From assembly GCA_963662605.1 (NCBI GenBank), contig OY759785.1, positions 3,596,001 to 3,660,000 on the forward strand: DNA of 64,000 nucleotides. The letters run 5' to 3'. Below are positions 27,173-34,922 of the stretch, one piece after another. Numbering within the stretch: position 1 is the first letter of the stretch; each line of letters opens with the position of its first letter. The DNA comes from G963662605 sp963662605 (GTDB lineage Bacteria > Bacteroidota > Ignavibacteria > Ignavibacteriales > Ignavibacteriaceae). The translations under genes were made by a program, and so were the position numbers. The notes below the pieces were generated by a model. That model was not told where the DNA came from and ran no database searches. It saw only the letters and a list, made by a program, of their open reading frames with translations.

Positions 27173-28173
27173 AATTCACCTATCTTGAATTCTTCTCCGT
27201 TCCAATCGCCGATGACGTTACCATTATTCAGTAATGTTATACGCGGCGGCACATTTTTAATAAAAGGAAAAAACTTTTCCGGCGGCAGTATAACATACGG
27301 AACGTTAAAATGAGTCTTTGTTGTAAAAGACTGTAATTCGGAGTCCTCCCCAAAGTACATTGCAACTACCTGCGGCATGCCCTTTTGGGATTGAAGTTCT
27401 GCAATCTCTGTTGCTGCCGCCATGCAGTGCTCGCAATCAAGACTCAACAAGCATACTAATTTTTTACCGGAATTAACATCTATTGAAACAGTCTTATCTT
27501 TCCATAAAAATTTTGTTATGCCCGTGTATTGTGATTCCACCTTCGGCATGGTAACTTCGTCAACAGCCTTTTCCTGCTTAACCCCGGTGCCCACCGAATC
27601 TTTGCGTGGAACCTCAACGACTGCGGTATTGGAGTTATTAACATACTTAAATGAAAGCGGTATTTTTTTAGGTTCAAATTTCTTCAATGGAAACAGAATA
27701 AAAATCAATACATACACTGCCGCGAGCAGGAGAAGATGCCATCCAGTCTTGCCGGGTTTGTCCTCAATAAAGAACAAGACATACACGAGCATTGCAATAA
27801 GAATCGTGTTCTTCAAAAATGAAACACCGTCGGACATCGGCACTAACTCACCGAAGCAGCCACAAGAAGTAGGGCGCCCGCCTGAAAGATACAGGCTGAA
27901 TAAAAGATAGATGGAAAATGCAACCAGCAGCATTAATGCCGAAGGGATGATAAGCTTTTTAAGATTCCATTTTTGCATTAACAGTAATCCGAGGCCGATC
28001 TCAAATCCGATTAATGCTCTTGAAAAAAACTGCGCGAGTGTCCAGCCCATAAGATTTTGCGCAACAATCTGATGCTCAAACGCGTAGATGGGGAATAACT
28101 TCACAACTCCGCTAAAAACAAAGACGAGTCCCGTGAGAATTGATACGATATATGGCAATTGCTTTTTCATCAT
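27151..28173 (-). CDS. MauE/DoxX-type membrane protein fused to a thioredoxin-like domain
   Basis: A 340-residue protein. The N-terminal half has four to five membrane helices of the MauE/DoxX type (YIVSILTGLVFVFSGVVKLF, FFSRALIGFEIGLGLLLM) and the Cys pair SCGCFGELV seen in MauE-like redox membrane proteins. The C-terminal half (from about residue 190) looks periplasmic and thioredoxin-like, with a CxxC in LLSLDCEHCMAA and a cis-Pro-like site in KNVPPRITLL. A role in disulfide or methylamine-type redox maturation is plausible. The start ATG at 28173 (or the adjacent 28170) follows GGAG; the longer frame upstream has no ribosome-binding site. Confidence 0.75.
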   Translation of the reverse strand: MMKKQLPYIVSILTGLVFVFSGVVKLFPIYAFEHQIVAQNLMGWTLAQFFSRALIGFEIGLGLLLMQKWNLKKLIIPSALMLLVAFSIYLLFSLYLSGGRPTSCGCFGELVPMSDGVSFLKNTILIAMLVYVLFFIEDKPGKTGWHLLLLAAVYVLIFILFPLKKFEPKKIPLSFKYVNNSNTAVVEVPRKDSVGTGVKQEKAVDEVTMPKVESQYTGITKFLWKDKTVSIDVNSGKKLVCLLSLDCEHCMAAATEIAELQSQKGMPQVVAMYFGEDSELQSFTTKTHFNVPYVILPPEKFFPFIKNVPPRITLLNNGNVIGDWNGEEFKIGELKKLLSL

Positions 28174-28239
28174 ACCCAAAAATCTCCAAAATTCAGTATA
28201 AATACAAACCAATTCAGAAGAGAATTCACGCAACCCCTC

Positions 28240-28430
28240 GATAAACTCGGGGACCTAAAACCACGCCTGCCGGCGGGCACGGCGCCAAGCTACTAATAAT
28301 TATATTCTTGCAACTCAGGTCAAGCTTAATATGCAGTGGGTGTCCGAGTGTCCCGACGGTCTTGTTTCAGTATAAAAGCGACGGGCTTTAGAACCGTCGG
28401 GATGTATCGAGGACACTCCGCAACAGAACA
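28240..28430. repeat. Cluster of intergenic hairpins
   Basis: No gene. Three hairpins in a row: CCCCTCGATAAACTCGGGG near 28237-28255, GCCTGCCGGCGGGC near 28265-28278, and a long hairpin with outer arms at 28340-28345/28411-28416 and inner arms TCCCGACGGT (28351-28360) and ACCGTCGGGA (28393-28402). The last is followed by TGTATCGAGG, which resembles half of the palindrome found in the tRNA-derived repeats. Confidence 0.6.
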
Positions 28431-28440
28431 AATAATAAAC

Positions 28441-28468
28441 AAAAAAGCCGCCCAACGGACGGCTTTGA
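28441..28468 (-). terminator. Intrinsic terminator of the oxidoreductase operon
   Basis: AAAGCCG / CGGCTTT hairpin (AAAGCCGTCCGTTGGGCGGCTTT in minus orientation, interrupted here as arms and loop) followed by a T-run and then TTTATT. It lies 21 bases past the stop of the small gene at 28489. Confidence 0.88.
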
Positions 28469-28488
28469 TGCGATGATGTAGAAATAAT

Positions 28489-28743
28489 CTAAAGAGCCAA
28501 TTCCACCAATTTTGAAGAGACTCCGGGAAGCACCCCGATTTTTCGGGCGAGTTCCTCATTCTGTTCCTTTGAACCGGCAAGCTCTAAAACAAGTAATCCT
28601 TCTTTCGGACAATCTTCAAGATTAACATCATGAATTCCAAGTCTGGTTTTGATTATGCAGCCCCAGCCGCTTAAAACCTGCTGCAGTTTTCCTGCGGTTT
28701 CCGTTCTGTCACCAACTAATACAACGAGCACAGTTTTAGCCAT
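28489..28743 (-). CDS. Small ACT-like protein, TM1266/hydrogenase-regulator-like
   Basis: An 84-residue protein with a ferredoxin/ACT-like pattern: KTVLVVLVGDRTETAGKLQQ, VLSGWGCIIKTRLGIHD, EGLLVLELAGS, GVLPGVSSKLVEL. The strand-helix-strand layout and the RLGIHD and LPGVS motifs resemble the TM1266 family of putative iron-only hydrogenase regulators. It is the last gene of the ferredoxin oxidoreductase operon, after a ferritin-like small gene, so a role in sensing or tuning iron-sulfur redox enzymes is plausible. I do not see a hydrogenase in the window. Confidence 0.6.
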   Translation of the reverse strand: MAKTVLVVLVGDRTETAGKLQQVLSGWGCIIKTRLGIHDVNLEDCPKEGLLVLELAGSKEQNEELARKIGVLPGVSSKLVELAL

Positions 28744-28783
28744 ATATAACCCTTTTATTAGTGTGTTGAAATTTTATGAATAC

Positions 28784-29047
28784 CTATAATGAATCAAAGC
28801 TTGAAATCACACCATTTAGCGAAGAAGCATTCGCGTGAATTTCATTAAGCTTCTGAATAATCTTTAAAACCTCGCTGCGGCGTTTTTCAACAATATCGCC
28901 AAGAAAAGTTTTCACCTCCGGCGTTGCACATTCATCATAAACAGACTCATAAAAACGAATTGCGGCGGTTTCCTTGCGCAACGCTTCGTTCAGCATGCTG
29001 CAAGTATTCTTGCAATTATGTCCGCATTGATATTCTGCATCAGCCAT
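28784..29047 (-). CDS. Small ferritin/rubrerythrin-like protein
   Basis: An 87-residue, mostly helical protein. It starts with a Cys/His-rich segment (YQCGHNCKNTCSML), then two helices ALRKETAAIRFYESVYDEC and VKTFLGDIVEKRRSEVLKI spaced like half of a ferritin-like four-helix bundle (E..A..FYE and a later E). It could dimerise to bind metal. Not a known named protein to me; assignment is by pattern. It sits 14 bases after the oxidoreductase gamma gene stop and is probably translated with it. Confidence 0.55.
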   Translation of the reverse strand: MADAEYQCGHNCKNTCSMLNEALRKETAAIRFYESVYDECATPEVKTFLGDIVEKRRSEVLKIIQKLNEIHANASSLNGVISSFDSL

Positions 29048-29061
29048 ACAATATTCCCTTT

Positions 29062-29625
29062 CTACACAGCTTTTTGAAGTTGTTCGACCGCGAGCATTTT
29101 TCCGAGCATCAAGGCTTTTTCGTTCATCGGAATCAAGTGGTGATGTCTTTCGGGCAAAACTTTCTTTAGTGCCTGAAGCACCGCATCTATACTAACCACT
29201 TTCCTCACTTCCAGAAATGCACCCAGCATAATCATGTTGGCAACTTGCTTTTTCTGCATGAGTTCCGCTTCTTTTATCGAAGATATTTTAATGGATGTAA
29301 TATCTTCCCGTGTCGGGGGATTTAACACGGTTGATTCTTCGAAAAACAAAAAACCACCGGGAAGAATAGCATGTTCGAATTTCTCAAGTGAAGGCTGATT
29401 ATAAATAATGCCAGAATCGAATTTGCTGACTATCGGTGAGCTGACTTTGGAATCCGCCACGATAACTATACAATTTGCAGTTCCACCGCGCATTTCCGGA
29501 CCGTACGAGGGCATCCATGTTGTTTCTTTACCCTCAATTACTGCGGCATATGAAAGGACTTGTCCCATTGACAAAATTCCCTGTCCGCCAAAGCCTGCAA
29601 GAATAATTTTTTCTATTTGTTTCAT
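29062..29625 (-). CDS. 2-oxoacid:ferredoxin oxidoreductase, gamma subunit
   Basis: A 187-residue protein with the gamma-subunit start ILAGFGGQGILSMGQVLSYA and TTWMPSYGPEMRGGTANCIV, both hallmarks of KorC/VorC-type subunits. The C-terminus is helical. Together with alpha, beta and delta genes it forms the thiamine-dependent enzyme that decarboxylates a 2-oxoacid with CoA and reduces ferredoxin, a reaction that can run reductively in some anaerobes. Gene order is delta-alpha-beta-gamma. Confidence 0.95.
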   Translation of the reverse strand: MKQIEKIILAGFGGQGILSMGQVLSYAAVIEGKETTWMPSYGPEMRGGTANCIVIVADSKVSSPIVSKFDSGIIYNQPSLEKFEHAILPGGFLFFEESTVLNPPTREDITSIKISSIKEAELMQKKQVANMIMLGAFLEVRKVVSIDAVLQALKKVLPERHHHLIPMNEKALMLGKMLAVEQLQKAV

Positions 29626-29636
29626 GGTGCGCTCCG

Positions 29637-30407
29637 CTACTTAATCTTTTCAGGAACTTTAATATCACCAAGCGGATACATCGGATACATGTTTTCTGCA
29701 ATCCACTCGTTAGCCTGTAAAGGGGTCATCTTCCAGCCCGAAGGACAATTCGAAAGAACCTCAATAAAGCAAGTTCCCTTGTCTAACTTCTGATATTCAA
29801 AAGCCGCCTTCAACGCTTTTTTCAATTTCCGAATGTTATTAGCAGTATCAACAGCCTGCCGGGTAACATAATATGCGCCAGGAAGCTGTGCAATAAGTTC
29901 GGTTATCTTTAAGGGGTATCCTGCTAACTTGGTATCTCTGCCGTAGGGTGTGGTTGAGGTAACTTGTTTGCTGAGCGTGGTCGGAGCCATCTGGCCGCCG
30001 GTCATACCGTAAATGGCATTGTTAATAAAAACTATGAGAATGTTTTCTCCGCGATTCACCGTATGAATTGTTTCAGCAGTACCGATAGCGGCAAGATCGC
30101 CATCACCCTGATACGAGAATACATATTTTTCCGGCATCACTCTTTTGATTCCGGTTGCAACAGCACTGGCTCTGCCATGTGCAGCTTCCTGCATATCAAT
30201 GTTCATGTAATAGTAGGCAAAAACCGAGCATCCGACAGGTGCAACGCCAATTGTCTGATCCTGTATGTCAAGCTCATCAATAACTTCCATCAGCAGGCGG
30301 TGAGCAACACCATGCCCGCAACCCGGACAATAATGTAACCGCGTATCGGTTAATGTATCCGGTTTTTCATATACACATTCAAATGTAAGTTCGGTATTTT
30401 CTTCCAT
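29637..30407 (-). CDS. 2-oxoacid:ferredoxin oxidoreductase, beta (thiamine diphosphate) subunit
   Basis: A 256-residue TPP-binding subunit. Visible: LHYCPGCGHGVAHRLL (iron-sulfur/TPP region), APVGCSVFAYYY, HGRASAVATGIK, and the TPP motif GDGDLAAIGTAETIHTVNRG..NNAIYGMTGGQM. The closest families are KorB and VorA-type beta subunits; I cannot separate 2-oxoglutarate from branched-chain oxoacid specificity by eye. Nine bases after the alpha gene. Confidence 0.95.
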   Translation of the reverse strand: MEENTELTFECVYEKPDTLTDTRLHYCPGCGHGVAHRLLMEVIDELDIQDQTIGVAPVGCSVFAYYYMNIDMQEAAHGRASAVATGIKRVMPEKYVFSYQGDGDLAAIGTAETIHTVNRGENILIVFINNAIYGMTGGQMAPTTLSKQVTSTTPYGRDTKLAGYPLKITELIAQLPGAYYVTRQAVDTANNIRKLKKALKAAFEYQKLDKGTCFIEVLSNCPSGWKMTPLQANEWIAENMYPMYPLGDIKVPEKIK

Positions 30408-30416
30408 ATATTCCTC

Positions 30417-31526
30417 TCAATACTCCAAACTATATTCATTTGCAACAATTTTTTCGATTGCTTCAGCCACTTCTTCCGGCGAAGGGATCATGCCTCCCAT
30501 TCTTCCTTTGAAGTAAACATTGCACCTTCCGTTAACCGCGAGACGAACATCCTCGATCATCTGACCGGCGTTCATCTCGACATCAAGGAAATATTTCGCT
30601 TTTTTCGATACTTCCGTAATCCGTTTTTCAGGAAAAGGAAAAAGTGTTATAGGACGTATGAGTCCCGCTTTAATTCCCTTTTCGCGAACCATATCAATCG
30701 CGGTCATACAAATACGGGCAGCAAGCCCGAATGCTGTTAAAACGATTTCCGCATCATCTATCAGGTATTCTTCAAAGCGGACTTCATTTTCTTTAATGGT
30801 TTTGTATTTCGCCTGCATGGTTAAATTTATTTTCTCCATCTGCTCGGATTCCATATGCAGTGAAGTAATAAAATTACTGGCGCGGTCCTTCGGTTTACCT
30901 GTGGTTGCCCACGGAGCTTCCGTATATGGCAATGACCACTCTTCGGGGAGATGAACTTTTTCCATCATCTGACCCAAAGCGCCATCGGTAAGTATCATTG
31001 CCGGATTGCGGTATTTTTCCGCGAGACGGAAACCGTCAAACACGAAATCTGCCATTTCCTGCACGGAAGATGGAGCTAAAACTATAAGACGATAGTCTCC
31101 ATGACCGCCGCCTTTGGTTGATTGAAAATAATCACCTTGTGAAGGTTGTATCGTCCCTAATCCCGGGCCGCCCCGGTTAACGTTTACAATTAAACACGGG
31201 AGTTCGGCAGCAGCAATGTAAGAAATACCTTCCTGCATCAAACTAATGCCGGGACTTGAAGATGTTGTCATGACACGCTTACCTGCTCCGGCTGCACCAT
31301 AGATCATATTGATAGAGGCGACTTCGCTTTCGGCTTGAAGCACAACTCCATGCCGCTTGGGAACCTGTTCGGTAAGATACTCCAGAATTTCAGACTGGGG
31401 GGTTATCGGATATCCGAAATACCCGTGAAGTCCGGCACGAATCGCAGATTCTGCCAGAGCTTCATTGCCTTTCATCAGCCGGATATCGTTCGATTTTTCC
31501 ACTGTGGGTTTCGTTTCATTTTGCAT
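30417..31526 (-). CDS. 2-oxoacid:ferredoxin oxidoreductase, alpha subunit (VorB/KorA-like)
   Basis: A 369-residue subunit with LMKGNEALAESAIRAGLHGY, FGYPITPQSEILEYL (pyruvate:ferredoxin oxidoreductase domain I signature), a swap domain and AGQMIEDVRLAV near the C-terminus. I start it at the ATG at 31524-31526, which has GAGGA five bases upstream; the longer open frame to 31637 would run through the ferredoxin gene and is unlikely. VorB (3-methyl-2-oxobutanoate type) is the name often given to this sequence type, but KorA is equally possible. Confidence 0.93.
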   Translation of the reverse strand: MQNETKPTVEKSNDIRLMKGNEALAESAIRAGLHGYFGYPITPQSEILEYLTEQVPKRHGVVLQAESEVASINMIYGAAGAGKRVMTTSSSPGISLMQEGISYIAAAELPCLIVNVNRGGPGLGTIQPSQGDYFQSTKGGGHGDYRLIVLAPSSVQEMADFVFDGFRLAEKYRNPAMILTDGALGQMMEKVHLPEEWSLPYTEAPWATTGKPKDRASNFITSLHMESEQMEKINLTMQAKYKTIKENEVRFEEYLIDDAEIVLTAFGLAARICMTAIDMVREKGIKAGLIRPITLFPFPEKRITEVSKKAKYFLDVEMNAGQMIEDVRLAVNGRCNVYFKGRMGGMIPSPEEVAEAIEKIVANEYSLEY

Positions 31527-31542
31527 ATGTTCCTCGGCTTTC

Positions 31543-31773
31543 TTATACGGCTTTTTTAGGTTTTGCTTGTCTATAAACCGTAATTGCAGCATCGGGACAA
31601 ACGATCGCACAGTTAACACAACCTGTGCATGAGTCATCCTTCAGCTCGGCGAACCGGTAGCCTCTTTGGTTGATCTTTTGTGCAAGTTCTAAGCACTCCT
31701 GCGGGCAAGCTCCAACGCAAAGTTCACATCCCTTGCAGATCTCTTTGTCAATAACCACATATCCTTTAATCAT
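31543..31773 (-). CDS. 2x[4Fe-4S] ferredoxin-type delta subunit
   Basis: A 76-residue protein with two cluster motifs: C13xxC16xxC19xxxC23P and C49xxC52xxC55xxxC59P. It is the delta subunit of the oxidoreductase, passing electrons from the TPP/Fe-S core to soluble ferredoxin. First gene of the operon; its stop lies 17 bases before the alpha start. Confidence 0.95.
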   Translation of the reverse strand: MIKGYVVIDKEICKGCELCVGACPQECLELAQKINQRGYRFAELKDDSCTGCVNCAIVCPDAAITVYRQAKPKKAV

Positions 31774-32053
31774 GCATTTTTCTTCGATTATCGGTTAATT
31801 TTTTTGTTTTTGCTATCCAATATGTATGCCAATCATCCTTATTCAGTTTAATTGATATTTTCTTATTCTTTTTAAGTTAGTTTTTCATTTACAAGATTTG
31901 AAAAACGGGCGTTTTCCTATTAATGAGAAGATATAAGGGGGCAATAATTGCCAAATGCAACTGAGATTTTCCTAAAAACGAGAAGAAATCTTATTGGTAG
32001 GGCCGAATAGCGAATATTTAGCGAATCTAATTTTTCCAAGTGCATGAGTGCAG
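31774..32053. other. AT-rich upstream region of the oxidoreductase operon
   Basis: No gene. It must carry the promoter of the minus-strand ferredoxin-oxidoreductase operon, but I could not pick a convincing -35/-10 pair. It leads into the repeat elements at 32054-32655, giving an 890-base gene-free stretch in total. Confidence 0.4.
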
Positions 32054-32397
32054 GGTTTGTTGCATAAGTCAATGCAGCTCATCATTAACACGGCAGTTTA
32101 CTGCCGTGAAAGGAAAAAAACGCGCGGACTTTAGTCCAATCAAGATGTGGTTTGGGGCTATTGTCCAACTCACGGGTTGCTTCCTTCCATGATCTGAAGA
32201 GCGTGTTGCAGAAGGCTTTTAAATCGAGAGGCCTTTGGATTTGGAAAAGATTTAAGATTATGAACGGCGGAGCCGTGTTAGCCTAGTAGTAAAAAGCTGA
32301 TATTATAATTCGGAGCTCTGGATAGAGCGGCTCAATCGCCGAAAATTACTAGTGTTGAGCCGTGCCTGCGTCACTCATGAGTCTTGCAACACTCATT
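32054..32397. repeat. Second copy of the hairpin-chain repeat element
   Basis: Begins TTGTTGCATAAGTCAATG and ends CATGAGTCTTGCAACA, imperfect inverted ends like the inner ends of the 15918-16386 element. It has the same order of blocks: ATTAACACGGC hairpin, GGACTTTAGTCC, AACGGCGGAGCCGT (32262 on), GGAGCTCTG..AGAGCGGCTCA, TGAGCCGTGCC. Positions 32063-32114 are identical over 52 bases to 32479-32530. Confidence 0.75.
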
Positions 32398-32465
32398 TTA
32401 TTCATGGGATTACAAAATCCATTTCCTCACAAACAATCATGACCGCAACCCAGAACCTCAGCGGT

Positions 32466-32655
32466 TCAGTGTCTGTTCCATAAGTCAATGCAGCTCATCA
32501 TTAACACGGCAGTTTACTGCCGTGAAAGGAACACCAAAAAACGCACGGACTTTAGTCCAATTCCTAAATCTATTGGGCTGAAGCCCGGATGTCTTGGGGT
32601 ACCACTCTCACGGCGGTGAACCGCCGTGTTAATGATATTCGAACTGGCTCATGAG
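32466..32655. repeat. Shorter third repeat element with perfect inner inverted repeat
   Basis: Shares its first 52 bases (32479-32530) with the neighbouring element. ATCATTAACACGGC (32497-32510) and its exact reverse complement (32623-32636) frame hairpins CGGCAGTTTACTGCCG, GGACTTTAGTCC, GGGCTGAAGCCC and CGGCGGTGAACCGCCG. It lacks the right half seen in the two longer copies. It ends just before the stop of the CDF gene at 32664. Confidence 0.75.
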
Positions 32656-32663
32656 GCTGAAAT

Positions 32664-33575
32664 TTATAAACAATCATGACCGCAATCCTGGACATCCCCT
32701 GTTTCATATTGCACGGTTGTGTGGTGGATGTTGAATTTATGCAGCAGTTCATCGGCAATGGTTTGTGTAAAATTGTCATCCACTGTCTTCGCATTTCTTA
32801 CCAAATGCACGGTCAGTGCATTTTGCGAAGAACTCATTGCCCAGATATGCAAGTCATGAACACTCTCAACAGAGGGCAGATTCAATAAATAATTCTCTAC
32901 CTCAAGTGTGTCAATATCGGCGGGGACAGAATCCAGCATCAGATCAAGAGAATCCTTGAACAATCTCCATGTACCGATAAAAATGACAACAACAATTATC
33001 AGACTCATTACGGAGTCAATCCAATACATACCGGTATAAAGAATGATGATGCCGGAAATAACAACGCCGACCGATACTGCTGCATCGGCGGCCATATGAA
33101 GGAAGGCGCCTTTGATATTTAAATCGTGACTGCTGCCCCGGACAAAAAACATGGCAGTAACTCCATTAATAACAACGCCGATACCGGCAACGATAATCAT
33201 CGTCCATCCGTCAATTTTGTCGTGACTTGTAAAACGCTGAATTGCTTCTATTGCTATAGCCCCAATTGCGATGAATAACATAACCGCATTTAAAAATGCC
33301 GCAAGTATGGAAGATTTTCTATACCCGTATGTTCTTACTTTTGTCGGACGCTTGGTCGCGAGATAAACCGCACCCCATGAGAGCAGGAGTCCGAGTACAT
33401 CACTCAGGTTATGTCCGGCATCTGAGAGAAGAGCCATAGAATTAACTAAGAAGCCATAAGCAGCTTCAATAATAATATAAAGTACATTAAGGCTGACGCC
33501 TATGGCGAACAGTTTATTAATTGAACCCGGTGCGGCGTGATGATGATGGTGGTGTCCCGATGACTCTTTGTGCAT
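32664..33575 (-). CDS. Cation diffusion facilitator (CDF) metal exporter
   Basis: A 303-residue protein with six membrane helices. A His-rich N-terminus (GHHHHHHA) precedes helix 1. The metal-site residues of CDF helices II and V are visible in LLSDAGHNLSD (HxxxD type) and FLHMAADAAVSVG (HxxxD). The C-terminal cytoplasmic domain has VHDLHIWAMSS. This pattern fits Zn-CDF (CzcD/ZitB-like) proton antiporters that remove Zn, Cd or Co. It ends CGHDCL. Confidence 0.93.
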   Translation of the reverse strand: MHKESSGHHHHHHAAPGSINKLFAIGVSLNVLYIIIEAAYGFLVNSMALLSDAGHNLSDVLGLLLSWGAVYLATKRPTKVRTYGYRKSSILAAFLNAVMLFIAIGAIAIEAIQRFTSHDKIDGWTMIIVAGIGVVINGVTAMFFVRGSSHDLNIKGAFLHMAADAAVSVGVVISGIIILYTGMYWIDSVMSLIIVVVIFIGTWRLFKDSLDLMLDSVPADIDTLEVENYLLNLPSVESVHDLHIWAMSSSQNALTVHLVRNAKTVDDNFTQTIADELLHKFNIHHTTVQYETGDVQDCGHDCL

Positions 33576-33649
33576 TTTCTGAAATTCTTATTTTTGGATA
33601 GCAATTTACTGTACCCGAAGTGTATATGCAATATTTGCATTTAAAACTG

Positions 33650-33677
33650 AAAAGCCCCCGGGTTATCGGGGGCTTTC
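33650..33677 (-). terminator. Intrinsic terminator of the prs-to-rplI operon
   Basis: AAAGCCCCCG / CGGGGGCTTT hairpin followed by T residues in minus orientation, 22 bases after the rplI stop. Confidence 0.9.
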
Positions 33678-33699
33678 AATATTCGTGTTGAAAAGAAAA

Positions 33700-34143
33700 C
33701 TACTCTCTTACAACCCAAACTTTTATCGAAGCTGAAACAGCCTGATGCAGCTTTACCGCTACGGTATAGATTCCCAAAGCCTTGATAGGTTCTTCGAGTT
33801 CAATTTTCCGTTTGTCAAGGTCGAAACCTTTTTCTTTAAGTGCATCTGCTACGTTCTGTGCAGTAACGGTACCGAAAATCTTATCCTCTTCACCAACCTG
33901 AACAGGAATGGTAACTGAGATTTTATCCAATTCGGATGCAACCTTCTGAGCATCCTGAATTTCTTTCTGACGGAGGCGTTCATACTGTTTCTTCTCTTCC
34001 TGAGATGAACGAACGTTTCCCTCGGTCGCCTGAAAAGCGTATTTTCTCGGGATAAGATAATTCAATGCGTATCCGTTGGCTACGTTAACAACATCACCGA
34101 CTGTGCCGAGTGATTCGATATTTTGACGAAGTATTACTTTCAT
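33700..34143 (-). CDS. rplI: 50S ribosomal protein L9
   Basis: A 147-residue protein of normal length. The N-terminal domain motif VILRQNIESLGTVGDVVNVANGYALNYLIPRKYA binds 23S rRNA (shown here as start of the family signature GDVVNVANGYALNYLIP). A helical linker and a C-terminal domain (FGTVTAQNVADALKEKG) follow. Last gene of the ribosomal operon. Confidence 0.97.
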   Translation of the reverse strand: MKVILRQNIESLGTVGDVVNVANGYALNYLIPRKYAFQATEGNVRSSQEEKKQYERLRQKEIQDAQKVASELDKISVTIPVQVGEEDKIFGTVTAQNVADALKEKGFDLDKRKIELEEPIKALGIYTVAVKLHQAVSASIKVWVVRE

Positions 34144-34162
34144 GTTCTATTCCTTTCAAACC

Positions 34163-34393
34163 TTATCGTACATTCTCGGAAACATATGGAAGCAATGCCA
34201 TGTGGCGTGCACGTTTAATCGCTGTAGTTAATTCGCGATGATATGCTGCTGATGTTCCTGTGATGCGTTTTGGAATTATTTTACCTTGTTCCGATACAAA
34301 GCGCTGTAAAAGCTTAACGTCTTTGTAGTCTATATATTTGATTCCCATTTCTGTGAATCTACAAACTTTCTTTGCTTTCATTAATGGTTTCAT
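34163..34393 (-). CDS. rpsR: 30S ribosomal protein S18
   Basis: A 76-residue protein with YIDYKDVKLLQRFVSEQGKI and PKRITGTSAAYHRELTTAIK, the S18 core. It binds S6 on the 30S platform, and rpsF is two genes upstream in the same operon. An internal ATG five codons in (MKAKKVCRF) is an alternative start. Confidence 0.97.
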   Translation of the reverse strand: MKPLMKAKKVCRFTEMGIKYIDYKDVKLLQRFVSEQGKIIPKRITGTSAAYHRELTTAIKRARHMALLPYVSENVR

Positions 34394-34406
34394 TTTTATT
34401 TACCGC

Positions 34407-34904
34407 TTAATTTTTTGTTAAAGAATTATTTTCATTATTGTGTAATAATTTGGATTCTTCGCTCGATAAGAATTTATCAAACGTATCCTCCACGTAATCA
34501 ACGCCATCGTCGTCAATAAAAACACCGCTGTCTTCTTCTGTGCCGTTAACACTGTGACCGCGTTTGTTCAAAAACTGAATACGGCGGGCTTTAATCTCAA
34601 CTATGCTGCGGCTATTACCGTCATCGGTACGCCACGTTCTACTCTGTAATTCCCCGTCTACCAAAACTGCTGACCCCTTACGCAGGCGATCTTTGCAGCT
34701 TTCGGCGAGTTTATTCCAGGCAACTATGCCGACAAAACAAACATCTTCCTGCCACTGGCTTGAGCTGTCTTTAAATTTCCGGTTTGAGGCAACCGTAAAA
34801 TTCACGACAGGTGTTCCGCTTGTTGTTGTGCGAAATATAGGATCCTTTGTCAAATTACCGGCGAGGATAACATAGTTTACTTCCGGCATTTTCAAATCAG
34901 CCAT
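34407..34904 (-). CDS. ssb: Single-stranded DNA-binding protein
   Basis: A 165-residue protein with the OB fold core: VILAGNLTKDPIFRTTTSGT, PVVNFTVASNRKF, FVGIVAWNKLAESC, LRKGSAVLVDGELQSRTW. The C-terminal region has acidic patches (IDDDGVDYVEDTF) but the protein ends NNENNSLTKN, without the acidic DDxPF-like tip that recruits repair and replication partners. It lies between rpsF and rpsR as in many bacteria. Confidence 0.94.
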   Translation of the reverse strand: MADLKMPEVNYVILAGNLTKDPIFRTTTSGTPVVNFTVASNRKFKDSSSQWQEDVCFVGIVAWNKLAESCKDRLRKGSAVLVDGELQSRTWRTDDGNSRSIVEIKARRIQFLNKRGHSVNGTEEDSGVFIDDDGVDYVEDTFDKFLSSEESKLLHNNENNSLTKN

Positions 34905-34922
34905 ATATCTCTTCTTTCCTGC

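Noticed and set aside
28326..28580. An 84-codon minus-strand open frame
   Set aside because: Overlaps the terminator, hairpin cluster and the TM1266-like gene in another frame.
31527..31637. Longer N-terminus for the oxidoreductase alpha subunit
   Set aside because: It would overlap the ferredoxin gene in another frame; the ATG at 31526 has a good ribosome-binding site.
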